Assembly (NCBI GenBank): GCA_021800315.1 | Contig: JAJYZD010000055.1 | Location: 1-17,096, forward strand | Reading direction: 5' to 3' | Source of the DNA: Bacillota bacterium | GTDB taxonomy: Bacteria; Bacillota; Desulfotomaculia; Desulfotomaculales; JAJYZD01 | DNA: 17,096 bases | In this document: positions 7,061 through 13,530 of the stretch, piece after piece | Numbering within the stretch: the stretch's first letter is position 1 | Layout of the letters: each line of letters begins with the position of its first letter | Made by a program: the position numbers and the translations under genes | Notes under the pieces: model-generated | What the model was told of the DNA's origin: nothing | Databases searched by the model: none | The model's input: only the letters and a program-made list of their open reading frames with translations

Positions 7061-8328
7061 CTTTCCATACCCTGGGTTGCCGGGTCAACCAGAGCGAGAC
7101 GGCGTCCCTGGCGGCGTTGTTTAAGGCGAGAGGCTACCGGGTGGTCGACTGGGGGACGGTCGCCGGAGTTTACGTGATCAACACCTGCACCGTCACCGGG
7201 ACCGGGGACAAAAAATCGCGCCAGGTCATCCGCCAGGCGGTGCGCGCCAACCCCGCGGCCGTGGTGGTGGTGACCGGCTGCTACGCGCAAACGGCGCCGG
7301 AGGAGATCGCCCGGCTGCCCGGGGTCAACCTGGTGGTCGGCCAGGTCGACCGCAACCGCCTGGTCGACCTGGCGGAGGCCGCCGTTCCGGGTCCGCCGCG
7401 GGTTCTGACCGGAAGCCGGGACGTCTTTTGCGAACTGCCCGTGCCCGCCGGGGATCGCACCCGGGCCTTTTTGAAGGTGCAGGAGGGTTGCAACCGCTTC
7501 TGTACCTACTGCATCGTGCCCCTGGCCCGGGGACGGGAGCGCAGCCTGCCTCCGGACCGGGTCCTGGCCCAGGCCCGGACGCTTGCGGCCTCCGGCCACC
7601 GGGAGATCGTGGTTACGGGGACCAATACCGGGGCCTACGGCCGGGATCTGGGGAATATCGACCTGGCCGGGCTTATGGAGGCTCTGGCCGGCGTGGAAGG
7701 ATTGGCGCGGATCAGGCTCAGTTCGGTGGAGCCGGAGGAGGTGACGGAGCGGTTAATCGCGGTCCTGGCGGGGGCGGGCAAGTTTTGCCGCCACCTCCAC
7801 CTGCCCCTGCAGAGCGGGGACGACGCGGTGCTGCAGGCCATGGGCAGACGCTACACGGCCGCCGGTTTCGCGCGCCTGGTCCGGTCCCTCAAGGCGGCGG
7901 TAAAGGGGCTGGCGATAACGGCCGACGTTATGGCCGGCTTTCCCGGCGAGGACCGGGCGGCGCACCTTAACACCCTGGCTCTGGTGGAAGGGGAGGAACT
8001 GGCCGGGCTGCACGTCTTCAAGTATTCGCCCCGCAAGGGTACCGCCGCGTATTCTTACGCGGACCAGGTCGATCCGGGGACCAGGGAGGAGCGCAGCCGG
8101 GAACTGCTGGCCGCGGGTGAGCGACTCGCGCACCGGTTCGCCTCTTCCCTGATCGGGCGGGAGGCGCGGGTGCTGGTGGAGGAAGCCGCGGCGGACGGCC
8201 TGTACACCGGTTTCACCGATACCTACGTGCGGGTGTTTTTCCCGGGGGGGCCGCGGGGCCGGGTGGCGACGGTGGCCGTGGCGGGTTGGGGCCCCCTCGG
8301 CCTGACCGGACGCATCCTTGGCGGTTGA
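7045..8328 (+). CDS. mtaB: tRNA (t6A37) methylthiotransferase MtaB
   Basis: This radical-SAM enzyme converts t6A to ms2t6A at position 37 of tRNAs reading ANN codons. The N-terminal UPF0004 domain supplies Cys12, Cys48 and Cys79 for the auxiliary [4Fe-4S] cluster (LGCRVNQ, INTCTVT, VTGCYAQ). The radical-SAM motif CNRFCTYC supplies Cys149, 153 and 156. HLPLQSG and the C-terminal TRAM-like segment (GLYTGFTDTYVRVFF) complete the family layout, about 427 residues. Start choice: the ATG at 7039 lies only 1 nt after GGAGG, too close for a ribosome binding site. The TTG at 7045 has 7-nt spacing and gives MEKTVAFHTLGCRVNQ, so TTG is preferred. It overlaps rsmE by 16 nt. Confidence 0.95.
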   Translation: MEKTVAFHTLGCRVNQSETASLAALFKARGYRVVDWGTVAGVYVINTCTVTGTGDKKSRQVIRQAVRANPAAVVVVTGCYAQTAPEEIARLPGVNLVVGQVDRNRLVDLAEAAVPGPPRVLTGSRDVFCELPVPAGDRTRAFLKVQEGCNRFCTYCIVPLARGRERSLPPDRVLAQARTLAASGHREIVVTGTNTGAYGRDLGNIDLAGLMEALAGVEGLARIRLSSVEPEEVTERLIAVLAGAGKFCRHLHLPLQSGDDAVLQAMGRRYTAAGFARLVRSLKAAVKGLAITADVMAGFPGEDRAAHLNTLALVEGEELAGLHVFKYSPRKGTAAYSYADQVDPGTREERSRELLAAGERLAHRFASSLIGREARVLVEEAAADGLYTGFTDTYVRVFFPGGPRGRVATVAVAGWGPLGLTGRILGG

Positions 8329-8407
8329 ATCAACAAAAAAGGGGGCCGATTTGACCGTTCACCCGGTTATTTTGGTGTTCACCGCGCCCCGGGCAGGATT
8401 TTTCCGG

Positions 8408-8431
8408 ATCATCGTTGAATAAACCGATGAT
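8408..8431 (+). other. Hairpin between mtaB and the HIT gene
   Basis: A perfect 7-bp stem, ATCATCG at 8408-8414 and CGATGAT at 8425-8431, encloses a 10-nt loop in the 144-nt gap before the HIT gene. No T-run follows, so it is not a classical terminator. It may be a processing or stabilising element, or nothing. Confidence 0.3.
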
Positions 8432-8472
8432 GCGCGGTATGGGCGTAGTCTCCAGTGGAAGGAGTGGAAAGG

Positions 8473-8820
8473 TTGCAGGACTGCATATTCTGCCAGATAG
8501 TCCAGGGTCGGATCCCGGCCGACCTGGTTTACGAGGATGAGTCCATACTCGCCTTCAAAGATATCCGGCCGGTAGCACCGGTACACATCCTGCTCATCAC
8601 CAAAAAGCACATACCGTCGCTTTCGGACGTTGACAACGACGAGGACGCCCGGTTGATCGGCAAGCTGCACCGGGCGGCGGTTAGCGCCGCCGGCCGGGCG
8701 GGGGTCCTTGGTTCCGGTTTCAGGCTGGTGGCCAACTGCGGCAAGGATGCCGGACAACTGGTGGATCATCTCCATTATCACTTGTTGGCGGGCAGGTCGC
8801 TGCAGTGGCCGCCCGGGTAG
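8473..8820 (+). CDS. HIT-family purine nucleotide hydrolase (HinT-like)
   Basis: This 115-residue histidine triad protein belongs to the HinT branch, which hydrolyses AMP/GMP phosphoramidates such as aminoacyl-AMP. The triad HLHYHLL places histidines at 99, 101 and 103 (His101 the expected nucleophile), followed by the typical C-terminus AGRSLQWPPG. The N-terminal DCIFCQIVQGRIPA carries a CxxC, and IRPVAPVHILLITKKHIPS is the conserved core. The TTG at 8473 was chosen: AAGGAG lies 8 nt upstream and the product starts MQDCIFC as in relatives. The GTG at 8455 lacks an SD. It sits between mtaB and rpsU, a conserved position in Firmicutes. Confidence 0.94.
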   Translation: MQDCIFCQIVQGRIPADLVYEDESILAFKDIRPVAPVHILLITKKHIPSLSDVDNDEDARLIGKLHRAAVSAAGRAGVLGSGFRLVANCGKDAGQLVDHLHYHLLAGRSLQWPPG

Positions 8821-8850
8821 TTGACGGTTTGGGAAGAGGTATTGTATAAT
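8821..8850 (+). promoter_or_regulatory. Sigma-A-type promoter of rpsU
   Basis: TTGACG at 8821-8826 and a perfect TATAAT at 8845-8850 are separated by 18 nt. The -35 box starts immediately after the HIT stop codon. Transcription should start near 8857, giving rpsU about a 50-nt leader. This would let S21 be made independently of the long upstream operon. Confidence 0.8.
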
Positions 8851-8866
8851 TGATTGGCTTTGAGAA

Positions 8867-8887
8867 CGGACCGGCCCGGGCCGTCCG
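8867..8887 (+). promoter_or_regulatory. GC-rich hairpin in the rpsU leader
   Basis: CGGAC at 8867-8871 pairs with GTCCG at 8883-8887, with a self-complementary GGCCCGGGCC inside. It sits just upstream of the G-rich SD (8891-8899) of rpsU, where structure could limit translation. Autoregulation by S21 is conceivable but purely inferred. Confidence 0.4.
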
Positions 8888-8905
8888 GCGGAGGGGGGGA
8901 ACTCT

Positions 8906-9082
8906 TTGTCAGAAATCAAAGTTGGGAAGAACGAAACACTGGACAGTGCCCTCCGGCGGTTCAAGCGGTCCTGCCAGAAGTCGGGCGTGTTGGCGGAAGC
9001 CAGGCGCCATGAGCATTATGAAAAGCCCAGCGTTAAAAGGAAGAAGAAACAGGATGCAGCCCGGAAAAGACGTTTTAGTTAA
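8906..9082 (+). CDS. rpsU: 30S ribosomal protein bS21
   Basis: This 58-residue, highly basic S21 binds the 30S platform near the anti-SD region and helps initiation. The sequence follows the family closely: SEIKVGKNETLDSALRRFKR, then SCQKSGVLAEARRHEHYEKPS and a lysine/arginine-rich tail (VKRKKKQDAARKRRFS). The start is TTG at 8906, preceded by GAGGGGGGGA at about 6 nt. Because of the TTG start and small size it is easily missed; a longer overlapping frame in another phase (8850-9095) is spurious. It has its own promoter upstream and an intrinsic terminator 38 nt downstream. Confidence 0.96.
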   Translation: MSEIKVGKNETLDSALRRFKRSCQKSGVLAEARRHEHYEKPSVKRKKKQDAARKRRFS

Positions 9083-9120
9083 TTATCCGGCATGAGTTGG
9101 CCGGAAGATGTTTTTTTGGA

Positions 9121-9154
9121 AAGAGAGCCCAGGCGGAAGGGGGCTCTCTTTTTT
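9121..9154 (+). terminator. Intrinsic terminator of rpsU
   Basis: A perfect 10-bp stem (AAGAGAGCCC at 9121-9130, GGGCTCTCTT at 9141-9150) with a 10-nt loop is followed by TTTT. It lies 38 nt after the rpsU stop and should end the upstream translation-gene operon. It also shows that the next gene cannot start upstream of it. Confidence 0.9.
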
Positions 9155-9205
9155 GGCAGTTTGGCAAAAATACAGGAAAACGGATTTGACCGTAGAATAG
9201 AGACA

Positions 9206-10426
9206 ATGGAAATTTTGACCGGGAGGCGGCGCCGCTTGTCCGAGACGGATGGAATCGTACCCATCGACCTGGTGGAGCAGGAGCCCGACCTGCGGGGAGT
9301 GGTAGCCCACCTTTACCGTTCGTTGAACAGTATTCTGGCGCGCATTGCCGACCGGGAAAAGACGCTCTTCGCCCAGATACGGGAAATGCAGGAGCGGGAG
9401 CAGGTCCTGTCGCGGGAGTACGCCCGGGAGAAGTCCCTGGTCCAGCGTTTTCAGGAATTTACCGCCATGCTGGAGCTTATTTTCAGCCTGAGCACGGAGG
9501 AGCAGATCGGCAACGCGGTGGTGAGCTTTCTTCACCGCATCTATCCGTTCGCCACGGTCCGCCTCATCTCCGCCGCCAACAGCCGGTCCGGGATGAAGGT
9601 GACGGCCGAAAGCGGCGACCTGGCCTTTTCCTCCCGCACCTGTACCATGATCCCCCTGGAGTGCATGGCCATCAAGTTGGGCAAGGTTGTGGAACGCAGC
9701 CTGGTCAAGGATAAGTTTGTCTGCGGCGAATTATCCGGGATGAAGGAAGTGGGCGGGCACGTTTGCGTGCCCCTGATGGCCGAAGGCAGCATCTTCGGCA
9801 ACATCAGCCTGTTTTTCCCCGGCTCCGGGGAGATCTCCGGCCGTGAGGACCAGGAACTGGTGGGCATGTTCGCCGCCCACATCGCCCTGGCCATCTGGAA
9901 CAACCGCCTGATGCGGATGGTCAAGAGGGACTCCCTGACCGACCAGTTGACCGGACTGCCCAACCGGCGCTTCGTGATCGAGGCCATCCAGAGGGAACTG
10001 GAACGGACCGGCCGGTACGGCGGCACCTTCTCCCTGGCCATGGTGGATATAGACCATTTTAAGAGGATCAACGATCAATTCGGCCATGACGAGGGTGACC
10101 GGGTGCTCCTCTTTCTCGCCGAAACGACCAGGCAGACCCTGCGCAAGGCCGACGTGGCCGCCAGATACGGGGGGGAGGAGTTCCTCTTCCTCCTGCCGCA
10201 GACGGGGCTGCCGGCGGCCTGCCAGGTGGTGGACCGGGTCGCCCGGCTCTTTTACGAAGGCACGCGGGGCCCGGTTTTCAAGGCCCCCGGAGTCACCTTC
10301 AGCGCCGGTCTGGTGGAATATCCGGCCGACGGCAACGATGTCGGCGAGTTGATCAAACGGGCGGACACCAGGCTGTACCGGGCCAAGCAACTGGGGCGGA
10401 ACCGGCAGGTCAGCGGGGCGGAGTAG
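9206..10426 (+). CDS. GAF-GGDEF diguanylate cyclase
   Basis: This 406-residue cytoplasmic enzyme is predicted to make cyclic di-GMP from two GTP. Residues about 25-90 are charged and helical, likely coiled coil (ILARIADREKTLFAQIREM...). About 90-235 resembles a GAF-type sensor. The GGDEF domain starts at DSLTDQLTGLPNRRF. The active-site motif is GGEEF at 322-326, and the inhibitory I-site RKAD (RxxD) at 313-316 has the canonical 5-residue spacing, so product inhibition is expected. DIDHFKRINDQFGHDEGD holds the metal/substrate-binding Asp. Both are intact, with no EAL domain and no membrane segment. The start is ATG 9206; the frame is open to 9092, but that would include the rpsU terminator. 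The SD before 9206 is weak. The gene ends 3 bp from the convergent DUF1634 gene. Confidence 0.9.
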   Translation: MEILTGRRRRLSETDGIVPIDLVEQEPDLRGVVAHLYRSLNSILARIADREKTLFAQIREMQEREQVLSREYAREKSLVQRFQEFTAMLELIFSLSTEEQIGNAVVSFLHRIYPFATVRLISAANSRSGMKVTAESGDLAFSSRTCTMIPLECMAIKLGKVVERSLVKDKFVCGELSGMKEVGGHVCVPLMAEGSIFGNISLFFPGSGEISGREDQELVGMFAAHIALAIWNNRLMRMVKRDSLTDQLTGLPNRRFVIEAIQRELERTGRYGGTFSLAMVDIDHFKRINDQFGHDEGDRVLLFLAETTRQTLRKADVAARYGGEEFLFLLPQTGLPAACQVVDRVARLFYEGTRGPVFKAPGVTFSAGLVEYPADGNDVGELIKRADTRLYRAKQLGRNRQVSGAE

Positions 10427-10429
10427 CTT

Positions 10430-10828
10430 TCAGCGCAGGAAGAGGCTATAACTCAGAGCAGAAAAAACGAAAGTTGTGAAGATAGTATATTTAATATTTT
10501 TTTCCCTGAAGGCAAAATAGATCACTGATGATAATATCCTGACATAAGGCGTTAGCATTAACACAATGATACCGAGCGTAATACTTGTATCCGGTTTAAA
10601 GCCAATAATGAATGCATGTCTCAATGTAGCCACACTAAGGTTAAAGAAATTCTGCTTGGGTAAATTATAAGCCAGCGTAAGCGTGGAGGTGGTCAGATAG
10701 TGCCATGTTATGCCAATGAGGATAAGGATTATACTTATGATAACTCCTCCTATAAGAATCGAACTTACCAGTACCTCCAGGTCAAATTCTTTTACGGCTT
10801 CGTTTTCCTTAATTATGCTTTTCTTCAA
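10430..10828 (-). CDS. DUF1634 membrane protein
   Basis: This small integral membrane protein (132 residues from the TTG start) matches the DUF1634 family, which is commonly encoded beside TauE/SafE permeases. Three hydrophobic segments are visible: VLVSSILIGGVIISIILILIG, ITLGIIVLMLTPYVRILSSV and TIFTTFVFSALSYSLFL. The segment between the first two carries SVATLRHAFIIG. The TTG at 10828 was chosen because it lies 1 nt after the TSUP stop with a GGGGGG SD 9 nt upstream. An ATG at 10873 would overlap the TSUP gene by 44 nt. It is probably a partner or regulator of the TSUP permease; the function is unknown. Base composition is AT-richer than the chromosomal core. It converges on the diguanylate cyclase gene with only 3 bp between stop codons and no terminator. 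Confidence 0.82.
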   Translation of the reverse strand: MKKSIIKENEAVKEFDLEVLVSSILIGGVIISIILILIGITWHYLTTSTLTLAYNLPKQNFFNLSVATLRHAFIIGFKPDTSITLGIIVLMLTPYVRILSSVIYFAFREKNIKYTIFTTFVFSALSYSLFLR

Positions 10829-10829
10829 C

Positions 10830-11660
10830 TTAAACAACCCCCCATATACCTCTAACAACCATTTCCAACCCAAGTATCAGTAAAATTACCAGGAACAGGT
10901 AGCGAACGGCTTGATTTTTCATGCGCACCAGAATCTTAGTCCCTGCGAGAGCACCTATTACCACTCCTACAGCTACCGGTGCCACAATTCCCGGCTTGAT
11001 CAGCCCATACGCCATAAATACGCTGGCCCCCGCCAGCGCCGTTACTCCGATAATCATATTACTGGTGGTAGTCGAGACCTTGGGTGGATACCCCATCATA
11101 AGATCAAGCACAAGAACCTTTAAGGCTCCGGCACCGATACCCAGCATACCTGCAATCATTCCTACCCCAAACATCAGCGGCCCGCCGAAGTAAGCCCTCA
11201 CTCCCTTGTATTCTATGGTTTCCTGGTGGGCCTGGTCGACATAACTACCGCTAAGCTCGAGCCATTGCGAGAAATAATCCTGGCGAATAACTTTGCGCTT
11301 GCTCAAATCCCTGTGAACCAGAAGGGCTACCCAGGATCCCAGAAGAACCACACCGAATAAAATAAAAAGTAAACGCTCTGCTGATGCCACCATGATGACC
11401 GCTCCTATTAGAGCGCCACTTATCGTGAACATTTCGAGAAACATGCCAGTTTTCACATGGGTAATACGATCACGGACGTATGCTGATGCTGATCCGCTGC
11501 TTGTGGCGATCACTGAAACAATACTCGCAGCAATAGCCACTTTTATGGGAATGCCGGACATCGTAAGAGCGGGGACCAGAACTATTCCTCCTCCCATCCC
11601 GCTCAGTGCGCCCACTAGGCCAGCCACCAACGAAATGGCAAAAAGCGTTATCATGTTCAT
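10830..11660 (-). CDS. TauE/SafE (TSUP) family anion permease
   Basis: This polytopic inner-membrane protein (276 residues) belongs to the sulfite exporter TauE/SafE family. Members move sulfite, sulfoacetate, thiosulfate or other organosulfur anions. The duplicated signature is clear: VAGLVGALSGMGGGIVLVPAL near the N-terminus, and GMIAGMLGIGAGALKVLVL with MGYPPKVSTTTSNM in the second half. Several hydrophobic helices follow. The ATG at 11660 gives the usual family N-terminus (MNMITLFAISLVAG) with GGAAGG about 17 nt upstream, a long spacing. An in-frame ATG at 11690 is an alternative. It lies between the 95-residue unknown gene and DUF1634 on the same strand, probably one operon. The cargo cannot be read from sequence. 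The AT-rich composition marks it as acquired. Confidence 0.9.
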   Translation of the reverse strand: MNMITLFAISLVAGLVGALSGMGGGIVLVPALTMSGIPIKVAIAASIVSVIATSSGSASAYVRDRITHVKTGMFLEMFTISGALIGAVIMVASAERLLFILFGVVLLGSWVALLVHRDLSKRKVIRQDYFSQWLELSGSYVDQAHQETIEYKGVRAYFGGPLMFGVGMIAGMLGIGAGALKVLVLDLMMGYPPKVSTTTSNMIIGVTALAGASVFMAYGLIKPGIVAPVAVGVVIGALAGTKILVRMKNQAVRYLFLVILLILGLEMVVRGIWGVV

Positions 11661-11771
11661 TGAAATAAAAACACGGCCTTCCTTCTGCATAATTAGGTCG
11701 GTATATCCCCGGCTTTCGCAACTCAGGCATAACAACATAGGCTTTAATGGAAAATATGCCTGATAATGGGT

Positions 11772-12059
11772 TTAGGTTGAGTCACGCGCGAGCGGAATTA
11801 GCCATTTAGCAAATAACCGATCTAGCAGTGCATCAACATCAATCAATGAATTCAGAATTTCCACATAAGGGGCTGGATCCGTTCCCAGTATCCCGTCAAT
11901 GAGCAGGGGTGTGCCTGGAAGGTTGAGTAATTGCATGCCAATTAGAACAGGTCCGGCCGGCATGCTTTCAAATTGCGATAATCCTGGCCTGGAACGGATA
12001 ACATTTCGGACATCCGGCGGTAATTCGTCGATCCTATCAATACTGTGACCAAATTCCAT
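11772..12059 (-). CDS. Hypothetical 95-residue protein upstream of the TSUP permease
   Basis: The family is not recognised. The ATG at 12059 has a strong SD (AGGGGGT, 8 nt upstream), and codon use resembles the neighbouring AT-richer TSUP gene, so it is likely real. The protein has no signal peptide or clear membrane helix. It opens with a polar N-terminus (MEFGHSIDRIDELPPDVRNVI). A mixed segment follows (MPAGPVLIGMQLLNLPGTPL), then an amphipathic C-terminus (PYVEILNSLIDVDALLDRLF) with WLIPLA near the end. It lies about 110 bp upstream of the TSUP start on the same strand. A role in control or assembly of the transporter is only a guess from position. Confidence 0.6.
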   Translation of the reverse strand: MEFGHSIDRIDELPPDVRNVIRSRPGLSQFESMPAGPVLIGMQLLNLPGTPLLIDGILGTDPAPYVEILNSLIDVDALLDRLFAKWLIPLARDST

Positions 12060-12130
12060 ACGTGGTTACCCCCTATTTCGGAGAACGGTACTGGGAACAT
12101 AAGCAGCAGGTATTTGCCGTATTTTCGCCA

Positions 12131-12764
12131 TTACTTTCCCGGCCCTCCCGCGACGGAGTCGCCCCCCGGCTCGCGGTCCATCTGTCGCTGGGCGGCCTGT
12201 AGCCGCCCGCCGGTCAGCACGGGACGGAAGCGCTTAACGAGAGGGTAGAGCCAATGGTCCTTGCTCGATTTGGTGGCTCGGCGGGAAGGTGAAAGTCGGC
12301 CCGGTCCCTGGCCCACCGGAATCCAGCCGGCGGCAGCATGGGAGACCCCGGCAGAGCGGGCAGAGAGTCGGTATAGCTTTCCGGCAGAACCGGACGGTAC
12401 GAGTAGCGCTGCCGCCAGTCGTCAGCTAGCCGGCGTGTCACCAGAGGGAGCAGGTTCCTGCGGATCGGAGGCGGCGGTGAAGACCGACGACTGGTGACCG
12501 CAGTACTCAGTCGTCGGCAACGGTAGCCGGACAACCCCGTGCCCTTCCAATCGATTCTATGCAAATCATGCCGGTCAGCAGCTTGGGCTGACCATCGGGT
12601 TTAACCCGGTGCAGGACTTTGCACACCGCACGACCAATGCCGGTCCGGGTGGTACACCACCCATCGTCGGTGATCCTCCGGATGCTCTCTATCCCGTCCC
12701 GGCTGAATGTCCGGCCGCAGTACCGGAAGGGCGACGCTTCGGCAACCTTCTGCCTCGTACTCAT
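12131..12764 (-). pseudogene. Frameshifted DUF4338 (DruA-like) gene remnant
   Basis: Pieces of one DUF4338-family protein appear in order in different minus-strand frames. The N-terminal piece (12764 to about 12580) reads FRYCGRTFSRDGIESIRRI, then GRAVCKVLHRVKPDGQPKLL, matching the family's 'YRGRxF...EL...W.QPNGxLK' start. The middle piece (about 12500-12390) reads NLLPLVTRRLADDWRQRYSY then RPVL. The C-terminal piece in another frame (about 12345-12220) reads SHAAAGWIPVGQGPGRLSPS, then KDHWLYPLVKRFRPVL. At least two frameshifts and some lost sequence separate them, so it is non-functional. DUF4338 includes DruA of the Druantia defence system and many stand-alone proteins thought to be mobile-element related. 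Here a lone mobile-element relic is more likely than a defence locus, as no dru partner genes are present. Confidence 0.75.
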
Positions 12765-13320
12765 TCTTCAAAAACACTACGGTCGGCCAAAGTCTACCCG
12801 GATCAATCGCCTCTGGTGACGGTTACCGGCGTTCACAACTAAGCAACCCGCCATGGCGACCTCGTTCGCAGTATTACACGTCTACCCAAACGACAGTCCG
12901 CACCCAACAACCCCCCTGTACAAGTGCTGACATCACATATATTTATGTCATTTCTGGAAGACGGAAAAAAGAAAAAAAGCCCGCCATATAGTGTTAATTC
13001 CCAGGCAACGTAATGCCTAAACCGTCTTACCATATATTACTATTTTGTAGTTCGAGGGATGCCAAGCCCGGGTCTCTATCAGCCGGTGGATTTCCAAGTC
13101 CTGTCACTGCAGAAGTATCTTTGACCCGGGAAGCACATGGCAACCACTCCTTCATGGTCGTCATTATAGTCCTTATGAACAGAAAATACAATGGAAGTGA
13201 AAGAAAAACTTTGATTCACAAAGTAACCCAGTGGCAAAATATTTGTGACGTGGGGTTCAAGGCTTTAGGTGTCATTGTCTTCACCATGGGCAGCATGTTC
13301 CAGCGGGGCCCGATCAGGCG
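12765..13320. other. Non-coding, AT-variable stretch between two element relics
   Basis: No gene was recognised. There is a TGACAT...ATGTCA inverted repeat at about 12927-12950 within an A/T-rich patch and an A-rich run at about 12960-12980. The 13150-13300 part is AT-rich and has an open plus-strand frame with no SD and no recognisable domain. It is probably the flank or decayed body of the DUF4338 element on the left and of the IS605-type element on the right. Confidence 0.4.
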
Positions 13321-13530
13321 GCTTTCAAGGACAGCGAAGCCACCTGCCGGTAACAGGTGGCCGTAAGACCGGGTAGCTTGATTTTCCAACCGCCGGGTCG
13401 AAAACCTTCGCCTTTCAGGCGAACAGCTTTAGCATCCGGTTCCTCGACCCTGACCCGCCCTGCGGGTGCCCCAATTCAGCCGGCTTGGAGTCGCCAGCCA
13501 ACCCGCCTGCTAAAGCAGGTGGTGGTTAAG
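13321..13530 (+). mobile_element. Solo IS200/IS605-type right end / omega-RNA-like relic
   Basis: This is a run of hairpins ending in a right-end-like structure. CACCTG-ccggtaa-CAGGTG lies at about 13341-13359, TTCGCC-ttt-CAGGCGAA at about 13408-13424, and CCCGCC-ctGCGGG near 13454-13466. Then comes CTTGGAGT at 13484-13491, and finally the terminal stem CCGCCTGC-taaa-GCAGGTGG at about 13503-13522. The order 'CTTGGAGT, about 10 nt, CAA(G/C)C, CCCGCCT...AGG..TGG' is shared with the end at 16926-16967. It is the arrangement known for the 3' end of TnpB omega-RNAs. No tnpB reading frame is recognisable upstream, so it is a relic or a non-autonomous derivative. It supplies the last codons of the convergent PhoU-like gene. 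Confidence 0.55.

Noticed and set aside
8329..8472. Gap before the HIT gene considered as a T-box or other riboswitch
   Set aside because: It has only one small hairpin, no T-box sequence and no terminator/antiterminator pair.
8850..9095. 81-codon plus-strand frame overlapping rpsU
   Set aside because: The +1-shifted frame encodes a full, typical S21 protein with a good SD; this one is out of phase and starts inside the promoter.
9092..9205. Upstream ATG extension of the diguanylate cyclase
   Set aside because: It would translate through the strong rpsU terminator hairpin, and the extra residues are not family-like.
12131..12764. Possibility of a functional Druantia-type defence locus
   Set aside because: The DUF4338 gene is broken by frameshifts and no other dru genes (large helicase, etc.) are present.
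13341..13530. Series of short inverted repeats considered as a CRISPR array
   Set aside because: The hairpins differ in sequence and spacing; there are no direct repeats with regular spacers and no cas genes.
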